The notes: generated from the letters alone by a model not told the origin. A stretch of DNA of 64,000 nucleotides from Phil1 sp040767925 (GCA_040767925.1 JAXGNN010000001.1:1178001-1242000); one strand, 5' to 3'. Shown: positions 17,235 to 26,875, numbered from the stretch's first letter. Numbers and translations are program-made.

Positions 17235-18122
17235 ATGATCGCGGAAAAACTAAAAAAGGGCGACGTCATAGGCATCGTGTGCCCGAGCCATATCGCGGGG
17301 GAGGAATACGAGCGGATCGTCCGGGGCGTCGAGCAGGTCGGCTTTCGCGTGAAGCTCGGCGAGAACATCTATAAGAACACGTACGGCTACCTTGCGAGCG
17401 AGCAGGAGCGGGCCGACGACTTCAACAGCATGCTCGCAGACGACGAAGTGAAGATGGTCCTCTTCAGCGGCGGCTGGGGCGCGAACGAAATCCTTCCGCT
17501 GATCGATTACGACAACATCGCCCGCCGCCCCAAGCTCTTTAGCAGCTACAGCGACGGCACGAGCATACTCAGCGCCATCCACTCGAAAACGGGGCTCGTC
17601 ACCTATTACGGCATCGGCGCGGGCGAATTCTGGGACCTCGCGCCTTACGACCGCGCGCAGTTCGAAGCGCATTTCATCGAGGGGAACCGCGCGGACGCCC
17701 TAAATGGGGACGGCGCGTGGCGCGTGATACGCCCGGGCGCCTGCGAGGGCATCCTGACCGGCGGGTACACGGCGATCGTCGCGTGCAAGCTCGGCGGGGA
17801 GTATTTCACCTACGACCCCGCGCAAAAGTACATCCTGTTTTTGGAGGACCATGAGAAATTCAGCCCCGTCGCAGCGGTCAGCGCATACCTTTCGCACATC
17901 GAGCAGCAGCCCTTCATCCGAAACGTCGCGGGCCTGATTTTCGGCCATTATGCGGACGACGTGCCCAAGGACCTCTTCGACCGGCTCGGGCGCTTCGGCG
18001 AAAAGCACGGCGTCCCCGTCGTCTATTCCGACGACTTCGGCCACTACGGCAGGCACGCCATATTGCCCATCGGCGTCCGGGCGCGCCTCGACGCGGAGGG
18101 ACAGGCGCTGCGGTTCCTGTAA
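17235..18122 (+). CDS. LD-carboxypeptidase family protein (peptidase S66, LdcA/MccF-like)
   Basis: The 295-residue protein has the two-lobed S66 fold. The opening KLKKGDVIGIVCPSHI and the mid-block VLFSGGWGANEILPLIDYD are typical. The nucleophile is Ser106 in SSYSDGT, and the other triad residues are likely Glu204 in LFLEDHE and His270 in DFGHYGRHAILPIG. Family members remove D-Ala from muropeptides during cell-wall recycling or cleave peptide-nucleotide antibiotics such as microcin C. Which of these applies cannot be decided; the divergence around YSDGT (usually GYSD) leans slightly toward the MccF-like side. Confidence 0.85.
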   Translation: MIAEKLKKGDVIGIVCPSHIAGEEYERIVRGVEQVGFRVKLGENIYKNTYGYLASEQERADDFNSMLADDEVKMVLFSGGWGANEILPLIDYDNIARRPKLFSSYSDGTSILSAIHSKTGLVTYYGIGAGEFWDLAPYDRAQFEAHFIEGNRADALNGDGAWRVIRPGACEGILTGGYTAIVACKLGGEYFTYDPAQKYILFLEDHEKFSPVAAVSAYLSHIEQQPFIRNVAGLIFGHYADDVPKDLFDRLGRFGEKHGVPVVYSDDFGHYGRHAILPIGVRARLDAEGQALRFL

Positions 18123-18157
18123 TCGCCAAAAGGGCAAACCGCCGCGCGGCATCCCCT

Positions 18158-19585
18158 TCACATCAGCCCTCGAGCGCCGAAAAACGCCGCGAGGGCCTTT
18201 TTGCGCGCGGCGCGGCCCTTGCAGACAGCCGAATCGGCCCACGGGCGCTCGCGCTTGCCATCCCCGTACTCGTCCGGAGAGGCGCCGCCGTTTTCCTCCG
18301 CCGCGCGGGCGAGGGCGCGAAGGAGTTTTATGCAAACCTCCCGCCCGCTCTCATCCCGCGGGGCGAGGGACATGTGCAGCACGTTTTCAAGCAGGTGGCC
18401 GTAGAGCGCGCCGGGAAGCCCGCTTTCCGTCAATCCCTTCTCATAGATCTCCAAACAATCGGCAAACCGCTCCGGCGCGGCCGAAAAGCAGGCGGAAAGC
18501 TTCCCCCCGCCGTCCGGCGCGCAGGGCTCCGCGCCGATGCGCTCTACAAGCCTGTGCCGCATATCGCGCAGCTTCCGGACGCCCGGGCCGTTTTCCGCCC
18601 AGGTGCAATCGTCGCCCCCGCCGACCTCTATGAACATCCCCAACTGGGCCTCGAGCGCGCAGAGCAGCTCCTCCGGGTCGTCCCCCCGGATTTCCACGTA
18701 AAGCGCGCTTTTCGCGCCCTTTGGGAAGCCGGGAAGCGCCGACGCCTTCCCGCTCCTTTCGTTGCCGCCCGCGATGAATTCCAGCGCGCGTTCGTTAAAG
18801 TATTCGGCGGCGTAGAGAAGCTCCGCGTGCGCCCGGCGCCAGCCGTAGAGCGCGCGCGCGAAGGCGCGCGCCGCGTCGTCTTCCCTGAAAAAGAATACGG
18901 CGCCCCAGCAATCCCGGGGTTCGGGCAAAAGCAAAAGGCGGAACTCCGCCGCGGCGCCCAGGCGGCCCTCGTTTCCCGCGAGAAAGTCGACGAGATCGCG
19001 CCCTTCCTCCGCCCCGGCGAGGCTCCTCTCCAGCAGCCGCCCGTCGGGCAACGCGCAGCCCTTTTTGGAAAAGAGGCGCTCTCCTCTGCGGACGCCCCAG
19101 ATTTCGCCCGCAAGCGTAACCCAGGTTAAATCCTCAACATAGCGGCTCATCTCCCCAAAGCGGACTCCGCTTATGCCCGAGGCGCCGGTCGCGTACATAC
19201 CGCCGATCGTCGCCGTTTTCTCGGAAGGGTTCGGCGGGAAAAACAGGCCGTGCTGCGCGGCCTCCGCTTCGATCCGCTCCAGCGTAACGCCCGCCTGAAC
19301 ATGAAGCAGCGCGCGGTCCCCGGACGGACCGAGCCCGTTTATCCCGTTTATCCCGTTCATCCGGGAGAGATTGACGACGAGGCCGCCCCGCGGCACGGCG
19401 CCGCCCGAAAGCCCCGTGCACGCGCCCTGAAGCGTTACGGGCATGCCGCTTTGCGACGCGGACCTGAGCGTTGCCGCAAGCTCCCCGGCGTCTTTTGGAA
19501 AGACGATCGCGTCCGCATGTCCCTTCAGGCGCGACTCGTCGCTCAGATACCGCTCGTATTGCGGAAAAATCGGCTCGGGCTTCAC
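18158..19585 (-). CDS. FAD-binding oxidase/dehydrogenase (GlcD-like)
   Basis: The 475-residue protein has a PCMH-type FAD domain at about 25-210, with PVTLQGACTGLSGGAVPRGGLVVNLSRM and FPPNPSEKTATIGGMYATGASGISGVRFGEM. A GlcD/lactate-dehydrogenase-like C-terminal domain follows (about 240-440, ending LLENVLHMSLAPRDESG). Such enzymes oxidise 2-hydroxy acids such as glycolate or D-lactate. No iron-sulfur partner (GlcF type) is adjacent, so the electron acceptor is unknown. The start is GTG at 19585, seven bases after GGAGG. Confidence 0.87.
   Translation of the reverse strand: MKPEPIFPQYERYLSDESRLKGHADAIVFPKDAGELAATLRSASQSGMPVTLQGACTGLSGGAVPRGGLVVNLSRMNGINGINGLGPSGDRALLHVQAGVTLERIEAEAAQHGLFFPPNPSEKTATIGGMYATGASGISGVRFGEMSRYVEDLTWVTLAGEIWGVRRGERLFSKKGCALPDGRLLERSLAGAEEGRDLVDFLAGNEGRLGAAAEFRLLLLPEPRDCWGAVFFFREDDAARAFARALYGWRRAHAELLYAAEYFNERALEFIAGGNERSGKASALPGFPKGAKSALYVEIRGDDPEELLCALEAQLGMFIEVGGGDDCTWAENGPGVRKLRDMRHRLVERIGAEPCAPDGGGKLSACFSAAPERFADCLEIYEKGLTESGLPGALYGHLLENVLHMSLAPRDESGREVCIKLLRALARAAEENGGASPDEYGDGKRERPWADSAVCKGRAARKKALAAFFGARGLM
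18166..18202 (+). terminator. Rho-independent terminator of the S66 gene, inside a convergent gene
   Basis: GCCCTCG (18166-18172) pairs with CGAGGGC (18190-18196), followed by CTTTTT. It terminates plus-strand transcription while also encoding the last residues of the convergent FAD oxidase (gene end 18158). Confidence 0.8.
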
Positions 19586-19701
19586 GCTGCGGCCTCCGTT
19601 CCTATGGATTTATCGATATATGATATGATGGCCATCGGGCTTCGACGGCCGGACCGTCCCGATGATCTATTTTATCACAGAATGGCTTCCCATGCAGGCC
19701 G

Positions 19702-19710
19702 TGGTATAAT
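19702..19710 (+). promoter_or_regulatory. Extended -10 promoter of the 2H phosphoesterase gene
   Basis: TGGTATAAT: a perfect -10 with the upstream TG of extended -10 promoters. No good -35 is seen. The leader would be about 43 bases. Confidence 0.55.
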
Positions 19711-19759
19711 CGTGTTACCGGGGCGCGGCGTTTATCCGCATTGATAAGGAGGAAAACCC

Positions 19760-20311
19760 ATGTCGAATTATGTTGTGATCGCCCGCTTTTCGCAGGATAA
19801 AACGGAACAGATCATGAGGCTGCGCGAAAAGCTGTCCTTAAACGGGTATGGCGCGGCGATATCCGAGTGGCCGCCGCACATAACGCTTGCCGCATACGAA
19901 AGCATAGGCGAAACCGAGTTGTGCGACTGGGTGGAGCGCTATGCCGGTCTGCATCGTCCATTCGACATCGTTCTTCCCTCCCTTGCCGTACTGCCGCCCG
20001 GCGGAGAGCATGCCGAAACCGCCGTGCTTTGTTTCGCCCCCGCTTCGTCGAAATCCTTGATCGATTTCTACTTCGGGCTGCATGAACGGTTTGATTCGCA
20101 TTGCGGAAACCTCGGTTTTTTCTATTCGGCCCAATTCGGATATCCTGCCATTCATTCCACCATCGGAAAATTCAAGATCTCAACCATGCAGCAGGCGCTT
20201 GAAATCATTTTTGAGGAAAACGTATTCGGCAAAACGCAGATTACGGCCCTGGAAGTCTATACGTATCCGATGAAGCTGATCAAGCGTTTCGAATTGCGAA
20301 GCCCGGAGTAA
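19760..20311 (+). CDS. 2H phosphoesterase (2'-5' RNA ligase/LigT-like)
   Basis: The 183-residue protein has the two H-x-T/S motifs of the 2H superfamily: HITLAAYES near residue 36 and the less canonical HSTIGKF near 131. It lacks other domains. Relatives open cyclic phosphodiesters or join RNA ends in vitro; cellular substrates are usually unknown. TAAGGAGGA lies just before the ATG. It precedes an ANT(6)-like gene by 75 bases and may share its transcript. Confidence 0.82.
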   Translation: MSNYVVIARFSQDKTEQIMRLREKLSLNGYGAAISEWPPHITLAAYESIGETELCDWVERYAGLHRPFDIVLPSLAVLPPGGEHAETAVLCFAPASSKSLIDFYFGLHERFDSHCGNLGFFYSAQFGYPAIHSTIGKFKISTMQQALEIIFEENVFGKTQITALEVYTYPMKLIKRFELRSPE

Positions 20312-20386
20312 ACAAGCGCAGCTCCGGATGTCCGGAGGACCGGCGATCCGCCCATAAATCCTAATGATATGAGGTTACATACCGCC

Positions 20387-21250
20387 ATGCGCACGGAAAA
20401 GGAAATGTTCGACGTCATCCTCGCGATCGCCGAAGCGGACGAGCGCGTCCGCGCCGTTTACATGAACGGCTCGCGCGCAAACCCAAACGTGCCCAAAGAC
20501 CGATATCGGGACTACGACATCGTGTTCGTCGTGGCGGAAACGGCGTCCTTTTTGAAAAACAAAGGTTGGATTTCCGCCTTCGGCGAAACAGCGATGGTGC
20601 AGGAGCCCGATTCCAACGACCTCGGCTGGGGCGTGGGCCTCGACTTTTCCTGCTCCTACACTTGGCTGATGCTCTTCAAGGACGGCAGCCGCGTCGACCT
20701 GCACATCGAAACGAGGGAGGCGACGCGGGAGGCTTACACAAAAGACAGCCTGACCGTTCCGCTTTTGGACAAGGACGGCATTTTACCCGAAATTCCCCCG
20801 CCGAGCGACAGGGACTATTGGATTCAAGCGCCCGCGAAGCCCCAATACGACGGCTGCTGCAACGAGTTCTGGTGGTGCCTGAACAACGTCGCCAAGGGAA
20901 TCGCGCGCGACCAGTTGCCCTACGCGATGCGCATGTATCACGGGATTGTGCATGTGGAACTCGACCGGATGCTCGAATGGTATATCGGCGTGAACGCGGG
21001 GTTTTCCGTAACCGCCGGGATGTGGGGGAAGTATTTTAAGAAATACCTGCCGGAGGAATATTATCATCTCTATACGAAAACCTTCTCCGACGGGGATTAT
21101 CAAAACCTCTGGGCCGCGCTGTTCGCGGCGTGCGCGCTTTTTCGAAAGGTCGCGCCCGAGGTCGGGGAGCGTCTCGGCTACCCCTACAACCGAAGCGACG
21201 ACGAGAACATGACGGAATATCTCTTGAGGGTGAAAGGCGGGCAGCTTTAA
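20387..21250 (+). CDS. ANT(6)-like aminoglycoside 6-adenylyltransferase
   Basis: The 287-residue protein opens MRTEKEMFDVILAIAEADERVRAVYMNGSRANPN and continues KDRYRDYDIVFVV. This is the nucleotidyltransferase GS...DxD signature in the arrangement of streptomycin adenylyltransferases (AadE/AadK). Later blocks (CCNEFWWCLNNVAKGI, MLEWYIGVNAGFSVTAGMWGKYFKKYL) also match that family. It could modify streptomycin, or be a housekeeping homologue with little resistance activity. GC content and codon use fit the host. The ATG at 20387 is preferred over 20369 because family members begin at this MR(S/T)EKEM. Confidence 0.9.
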   Translation: MRTEKEMFDVILAIAEADERVRAVYMNGSRANPNVPKDRYRDYDIVFVVAETASFLKNKGWISAFGETAMVQEPDSNDLGWGVGLDFSCSYTWLMLFKDGSRVDLHIETREATREAYTKDSLTVPLLDKDGILPEIPPPSDRDYWIQAPAKPQYDGCCNEFWWCLNNVAKGIARDQLPYAMRMYHGIVHVELDRMLEWYIGVNAGFSVTAGMWGKYFKKYLPEEYYHLYTKTFSDGDYQNLWAALFAACALFRKVAPEVGERLGYPYNRSDDENMTEYLLRVKGGQL

Positions 21251-21293
21251 GGATCTCCCGCAAATCCATAGCAAAGGCGCGGAATCGCTCGTT

Positions 21294-21962
21294 TCAGGGC
21301 GCCTGCAGGTTGATGGCGCCGTCCTTCATTCTGTAAACCGTGTCGGAAGCGTCAGCGACAGCGGGATCGTGCGTCACGATGACGATGCAATATCCGTCCT
21401 CGTGCGCAAGGCGGCGGAGGATTTCCATGACTTTTCCTCCGTTTTCGGAATCGAGATTGCCCGTGGGTTCATCCGCCAAAAGCACCCGCGCGCCGCTTGA
21501 AAGCGCGCGCGCAATCGCCACGCGCTGCTGTTCGCCGCCCGAAAGGTTGGATGGATAGCGCTTGTGCTTGTCTGCTTGGATGCCTACATCCGCAAGAAAC
21601 TTCAGTGCGCGCTCCTTTGCGCTTTCCCTTGTGACGCCGTTCATCTCCATGGGGTAGCACACATTCTCGAGCGCCGTAAGGAGAGGGAAAAGCTGAAACG
21701 CTTGAAATATCATTGCCACGCGTTCGCGGCGGTACAGGTCGAGATCGAGGCCGCTCAGATTCTCCCCGTCGATATACACGCTGCCGCCCGAGGGCTTGTC
21801 GAGCCCCGCCATAATGGAAAGCAGCGTGGTCTTGCCGCTGCCGGAGGGACCCACGACGGCGTTTACGCTGCCGCCCTGAAAGGCGCAGGTAATGCCGTCG
21901 AGCGCGTTGCGTCCGCTGTTCTTATATTGATAGGTCACGTTTTCAAGCTTCAATTCCGACAT
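21294..21962 (-). CDS. ABC transporter ATP-binding protein (MacB/LolD type)
   Basis: The 222-residue ATPase has Walker A GPSGSGKTT near residue 40, the Q-loop FQAFQLFPLLTALENV, signature LSGGEQQRVAIARAL and Walker B VLLADEPTGNLD, followed by the switch histidine in VIVTHDP. The PTGNLD form is typical of the lipoprotein/peptide-exporting FtsX-linked subfamily. It starts 12 bases after the end of the large permease gene, so the two form one operon and one transporter. Confidence 0.95.
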   Translation of the reverse strand: MSELKLENVTYQYKNSGRNALDGITCAFQGGSVNAVVGPSGSGKTTLLSIMAGLDKPSGGSVYIDGENLSGLDLDLYRRERVAMIFQAFQLFPLLTALENVCYPMEMNGVTRESAKERALKFLADVGIQADKHKRYPSNLSGGEQQRVAIARALSSGARVLLADEPTGNLDSENGGKVMEILRRLAHEDGYCIVIVTHDPAVADASDTVYRMKDGAINLQAP

Positions 21963-21973
21963 ATACGGCCTCC

Positions 21974-24900
21974 CTATTCTTTCACTTGCAGCATTTCAAG
22001 CGGCATGCGGTTGGTGATCAATATGACGCCAAGCACCGCGCCGAACACGGACCCCGCAAAGTACAGCGCAGCGTAGATGAAGTAGGCAAGCGTAATCGGC
22101 GCCGCCCCCTCGCGCGTAAGCGCCAGCGCGGCGACCCCAAGGGTTATACCGAACCAGCATAGAAGAAGCTGCTCCGCGCCGAGCATGGCGCGCACCTTGC
22201 GACGCGTTGCGCCGAGCACGCGCATGATCGCGGCCTCCTTTGCGGTTTGCAGCACCATCAAAAGTGAAAGCCCTGCCGCGATCAGCACCGATACCGCAAC
22301 GGTTACGGGATACAGCACGGCCATGAGCCGCAGGTTCTTTTCCAACGGTTCTACCACCTGCTTAAGCTCTTCGTCCCAGAAGATGCATCTTAATTCCGTG
22401 CGACCCGCGCGGGAAGCTTCCACAATGGCTTTCATTTCCTCGCGAAACGTGTCCAGTTCCCTATTCTTTGCGGGGTCAATGGAAAACCGCGCGGCGGCAT
22501 AGCTAAGCGTTCGGCTGCTTGTATTTTCCATCGCCTTAAGTGCGGAGAGCGAAAGTAATATCGTATCACTTCCCCCATCACAAATGACCTGCCCGTCATA
22601 TTCTCCTGCAACGATGCATTCAGTCGGCATACCTGATTGCCTTTCGTCCAAAAGGTAAACAACATCGCCATATGTAACGCCGATTGCTTCCATGATATGG
22701 GGCGGGAGCAGCAAACGCGGCCTGTCTCCGGCGTATAATCTCTGCGGCGTCCATTCTTCTGCAAACAGCTCGACGCCGTAGCCTTTACTGTATTCCAGCG
22801 TCACATTTCTGCCCGAACCCGCAAAGAATGCTTCCGCATTTTCAATGCCGTACAGGGCAAAGCCTTCGTAGGCACTTCTGTACTGTCGTTCTTCATCCCA
22901 CGGTTTTCTTGCGCTCACCCGTTTGTCGATAGGCGCTATGGCCATGCGCGGCGCCATCCCCTCCAGCACATAGCTTTGTATATAACCGGTATCCATTATC
23001 GCCTCTATCGTATCAAGGAAAATCATACCATTAGGGCCGAAACTGCTCGTAATGTCTTTTACTGTGATCTCCGCTTCCACGACAACGGTCGCATACTGAT
23101 GGTCAACCTGCGCCTCATTGCGCGCGATGGTGCGGTTGAGCCAGCCCAACGCGAGCATGAAGCACAGCGCCACGACGGTGATAAGGACGGATTTTACGGC
23201 GGATCGCCCGATATGGCGCAGCACATACCTTGCCGAGGCAGCAAAGCGGCCGCCCATATGGGGAGCGGGAACGCCAGCGCTTGCGGGAGCATAAGCCTCC
23301 GTGCCCTTTTTCGCCGCGGCAATGATAGGAGCCTGCACGCGTTCCGATCCCGCCTGCGTGTGGTCATTTTGTGGGTTCCTTTTCGCCACGCCCTGCAAAA
23401 GTTCGAGCACGGGCCGGCGCGCCACGATCCACGCGCTGAGCGCCGTAAAGAGCACAAGCAGGCCGAATATGCCCGCGCACAGCAAAACAAGCCATGCGAC
23501 AGGGAGCGCGGCCGAGGTCTCAATGCCCTCCGGCCTCTGTATCGAAGAAAGCGTATCCGCAGCCTTTTCCAGCGTAAAGCGCCACGCAAGCGCCCCGCCC
23601 GTGCCTACTCCCAAAATCCCCATGGCAGTCATGGGGGCCATGAACTGAAGCGCCGCCTTGCGTTTGGGTATGCCGAGCGCGCGCTGTATGGCAAACTCGC
23701 GCTGCCCACGGTAAAAGTTTAGCGCCACGGCAAGCACGGATGCCAGACTGAGTACCACGGCGAAAACCACGGCATTTGCCAAAGTGGATTGCTGGAGGGG
23801 CTCTACAGATGACCAATAGGCTTCTGCGCCGCTGTTGAGGAAGGAAATGTTAAACCCAAGCGTATGGAGCGCCTCCTCGTTTTCCGCGAGGAAGGCATCC
23901 TGATCCCGCGAGGAATTTAAAACGAAGCTATAACTGTAGGTATTAAGCGGGGCATAGCCATACGAACCATACGATACGGGCAGGCACGAATCGGGAATGT
24001 ACATGATCCGGCTGCTGCTGGTGTTAGGGTTTTCCTGCAGCTTTTCGTAAATGCCCACAATCTCAAGGACGAGCGTGGCAGTGGGGCTTTTGCGCCATGC
24101 CGCCTTGTTTTCCTCGCTTGAGATATAGCCGCCAATATCGTAGGTGGGCAGGTCGCGCAGCGTCAGCGTAAGCATATCACCCAGCTGAAAGCCGCGCATG
24201 CTTGCAAATTCGCTGTGTACAACGCAAACTTTACGCTCATTCAAGTCGTCGCTTCGGTCGAGCCAGCGCCCTTCGGCGAGAAGATAACTACGCGCTTCCT
24301 CCTGAAAATCCGGCATGGCCGTCATGTCCTTCGTGGCAATCACGGTCATAGCGCTCTGGTTTTCGCGCGTCACGTCGAGCAGGTTCTTCACCTCCGCCAA
24401 AGCGGGATCGTCAAAATCAGCATCCTCGCCAGGTTTCACAGGCAAATACCAAAGATCGGCATCATCGAGAGGCTTTGCGACCAATGCCCTATGCGCGAGG
24501 CTCACTCCTCCGCGCCCCGGGACGTAAAAAGGATCGTAATAGGCTCTGAAGAGATACCTCCGCCCTTCCTCAAGGCCGTCAAGCATGCTTTTCTCGTTTT
24601 CCGCGCCCGTTAAAAAGTATTTGAACGTGCGGGCCTTCCCCTCGCCGACGTACTCGGGGTACCCCGCCGCGACGCGGTCGATCATTACCGTAAGGAGATA
24701 CCCCTTCGTATTTTCGGGGGACGAGGCGGGAGGATAGCCGTCGAACAGATCGCTGCTGAATTCTTTCTTTGTGAGCGTTCCGTAAACCCAGACGTCGCTT
24801 ACGGTCACGCCTCTCGGTATTATCTTGCCATAGTAGTCGCTTGAGTGGCCGTCCACATCCGCGTTGTAAAGCCCTTGCAGAAAGCCCAAGTTGGCACGCC

Positions 24901-25165
24901 GCCTGTCCTCATAATCCAAGTACGTACTTTTGCCAATCAAGTCCGCGCCGGCGGTAACTTCATCGTATTCCTGCACGGGGTCAAGCGACAGGATCGTGCC
25001 GATCGAGCGGTAATACGTTCCAATCCTTTCCGTTTCCCGCGACACGATGATATACTCCGCCGCCCGTCCAACGAATGCGAAGGCGACCGCTCCAATGAAA
25101 ACGAACAAGAGTAGTGTTACGAGCGGGCGACGCAGGTTGATCGCCCAGTAGACATTCCGTTTCAT
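21974..25165 (-). CDS. Large FtsX-like ABC permease (two FtsX modules)
   Basis: The 1063-residue protein starts at 25165, where GGAGGTG lies five bases upstream; the longer open frame is excluded. It has one N-terminal helix (about 17-40), a long extracytoplasmic region (about 45-480), three helices (about 485-640), a linker with a further single helix (about 700-720) and a second ~230-residue outer region. It ends in three helices with AAGLSLLMVLQTAKEAAIMRVLGATRRKVRAML, the FtsX signature. Such permeases act mechanically on envelope substrates (peptides, lipoproteins, antibiotics). No two-component system is adjacent, so no specific resistance role is claimed. Confidence 0.88.
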   Translation of the reverse strand: MKRNVYWAINLRRPLVTLLLFVFIGAVAFAFVGRAAEYIIVSRETERIGTYYRSIGTILSLDPVQEYDEVTAGADLIGKSTYLDYEDRRRANLGFLQGLYNADVDGHSSDYYGKIIPRGVTVSDVWVYGTLTKKEFSSDLFDGYPPASSPENTKGYLLTVMIDRVAAGYPEYVGEGKARTFKYFLTGAENEKSMLDGLEEGRRYLFRAYYDPFYVPGRGGVSLAHRALVAKPLDDADLWYLPVKPGEDADFDDPALAEVKNLLDVTRENQSAMTVIATKDMTAMPDFQEEARSYLLAEGRWLDRSDDLNERKVCVVHSEFASMRGFQLGDMLTLTLRDLPTYDIGGYISSEENKAAWRKSPTATLVLEIVGIYEKLQENPNTSSSRIMYIPDSCLPVSYGSYGYAPLNTYSYSFVLNSSRDQDAFLAENEEALHTLGFNISFLNSGAEAYWSSVEPLQQSTLANAVVFAVVLSLASVLAVALNFYRGQREFAIQRALGIPKRKAALQFMAPMTAMGILGVGTGGALAWRFTLEKAADTLSSIQRPEGIETSAALPVAWLVLLCAGIFGLLVLFTALSAWIVARRPVLELLQGVAKRNPQNDHTQAGSERVQAPIIAAAKKGTEAYAPASAGVPAPHMGGRFAASARYVLRHIGRSAVKSVLITVVALCFMLALGWLNRTIARNEAQVDHQYATVVVEAEITVKDITSSFGPNGMIFLDTIEAIMDTGYIQSYVLEGMAPRMAIAPIDKRVSARKPWDEERQYRSAYEGFALYGIENAEAFFAGSGRNVTLEYSKGYGVELFAEEWTPQRLYAGDRPRLLLPPHIMEAIGVTYGDVVYLLDERQSGMPTECIVAGEYDGQVICDGGSDTILLSLSALKAMENTSSRTLSYAAARFSIDPAKNRELDTFREEMKAIVEASRAGRTELRCIFWDEELKQVVEPLEKNLRLMAVLYPVTVAVSVLIAAGLSLLMVLQTAKEAAIMRVLGATRRKVRAMLGAEQLLLCWFGITLGVAALALTREGAAPITLAYFIYAALYFAGSVFGAVLGVILITNRMPLEMLQVKE

Positions 25166-25217
25166 CGGCACCTCCAGTATGCTTCGTTCCGCCCGTACCC
25201 GAATGCCGGACAAACCG

Positions 25218-26654
25218 TCAGCACGTCCCGCCCGCGTCGCTTTTCGCCGCGCCCCTGACGTGCGGGAAGAACTTGCTGTCCTCCTTCTCAAGGTGCCCGA
25301 CGACCACGTCGTCCACGATGAACGAGAAGAAGGCGGACTGCCGGACGTTGCCTGCGAGATAGCCTTCCTTCAGACTCAGCGACTTGGCGGTCAGGTCCCG
25401 GTGCAGCGCCTTGTGCTCCTCGACGTCGGGATACCCGATGTCGGAGAGAATCTCCTCCTCGTTTTCAAAATGGCTGACGATGTGCGCGAGCAGCGCCTCC
25501 AGCTTCCCCATGACCTTGTCGGAGCTTTTGCCCGAGAGGGAAACGTTGATGAGCTCGTTGCCGAGCTCGAGCAGCTTTCGGTGTTCCCCGTCGATCTGCT
25601 CGTGCGTGCTGACCCATTCGCTCTTCCATTCGAAATGCACGCTGGCCATCGGCACGCCGTCCCTCCCGCCGCAGGCCACGACCTGGTTCCTGCCGTTGCT
25701 CTTCGCCCGATAGAGCGCGACGTCCGCGCGCGTAAACCAGTCCTCGAAGGACTCGCCGGGCAGGTATTCGGCCGCGCCGATGCTGATGGTGACCTTGCCG
25801 CAGAACGGCCAATCGGTCCTCTCCATCAGCGCGCGTATCCTCTCGGCCGCGTTCGCCGCCTGGCGGACGGTGGTGTTGGGCAGCAGCACGACGAACTCCT
25901 CCCCGCCGTACCGCGCGACGATGTCCGTGCCGCGCGTGGTTTCCGCGAGCACTCTGGCGCAATGCCGGAGCACCCCGTCGCCCGCGAGGTGGCCGAAGCC
26001 GTCGTTCACCTGCTTGAAATGATCGATGTCGAGCATGAGCATGGCGATGGGCGCGTGATAGCGGTCCGCGCGGCTCATTTCGTGCAGGATGATCTTGTGG
26101 ATGAAGGCGCGGTTGTAGAGACCCGTCAGCGAATCGTAAGCGTTGAGCTGCATCAGCCTCAGTTGCGACTCGATCAGGTCGCGCATGCGCTCCATCAGCT
26201 CGACGATGGTCGGGGTAAAGCTGTTTTCCTTGTCGTCGAGCACGCAGATTGTGCCAAAAGGGCTGCCGTCGGGCAGATGGATGGGGAACCCCAGGTAGCA
26301 CAGCATGCCGTATTTCAGATCCGGATTGTTTTCCCACCCGGCGGTTTCAAGGGCGTTGGAAACGAGCAGCATCTTGTCGTTCCGGATGACCCGCTCGCAG
26401 TAGAGGCCGGAGCCGAACAGCTCCTCCGCGTCCCCCACCCTGTAAGGATTGCCCTGCGAATCGCTCACGGTGAGGGCTGAGATCTCGCCCTCCTCGACGC
26501 GCATAATGAGGCCTGCGCGGGCCCCCGCGACCCGCGCGACGAGGTCGACGATCGCCTGGAAGGCGTTCAACTCGCTCTCGGGGATTTCCAGGCGGCTGAT
26601 CGCATGCGGCCCGGTTTTGCCGTTCGTTCGGTTATTTTCAGCATCGTTCATCAT
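25218..26654 (-). CDS. GAF-GGDEF-hemerythrin diguanylate cyclase
   Basis: The 478-residue soluble protein has three parts. A GAF-like sensor is at about 25-165. A GGDEF domain is at about 170-330, with active site GGEEF at 250-254 and the product-inhibition site RGTD at 241-244, five residues upstream. A C-terminal bacteriohemerythrin is at about 340-468 with all seven iron ligands in place: His358, His395, Glu399, His414, His418, His454 and Asp459. It should make cyclic-di-GMP under control of a diiron centre that binds O2. No membrane segment is present. The 5' side is divergent from a small hypothetical gene. Confidence 0.92.
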   Translation of the reverse strand: MMNDAENNRTNGKTGPHAISRLEIPESELNAFQAIVDLVARVAGARAGLIMRVEEGEISALTVSDSQGNPYRVGDAEELFGSGLYCERVIRNDKMLLVSNALETAGWENNPDLKYGMLCYLGFPIHLPDGSPFGTICVLDDKENSFTPTIVELMERMRDLIESQLRLMQLNAYDSLTGLYNRAFIHKIILHEMSRADRYHAPIAMLMLDIDHFKQVNDGFGHLAGDGVLRHCARVLAETTRGTDIVARYGGEEFVVLLPNTTVRQAANAAERIRALMERTDWPFCGKVTISIGAAEYLPGESFEDWFTRADVALYRAKSNGRNQVVACGGRDGVPMASVHFEWKSEWVSTHEQIDGEHRKLLELGNELINVSLSGKSSDKVMGKLEALLAHIVSHFENEEEILSDIGYPDVEEHKALHRDLTAKSLSLKEGYLAGNVRQSAFFSFIVDDVVVGHLEKEDSKFFPHVRGAAKSDAGGTC

Positions 26655-26875
26655 ATTCCACCCCCGCGTTTGGTGATAATTGTCGGTTTCCCTTTATCAT
26701 ATCATTCATTTCGTACAAATTGCCACATTTATTGCGCATGTGTCGCCGTAACCCCGAACAAAAGTTGCAGACAGGGGACAAAGGAACGGCTGCCGCGCCG
26801 AAATGCGGCTGCCGCGTTGTTTTCTTCGCCGGCGGATGTTAAACTATTTGTATACTGATCATGGGAGGAACGCGC

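Noticed and set aside
18166..18202. Palindrome as an operator site
   Set aside because: The U-tail and position after the S66 gene make a terminator the simpler reading.
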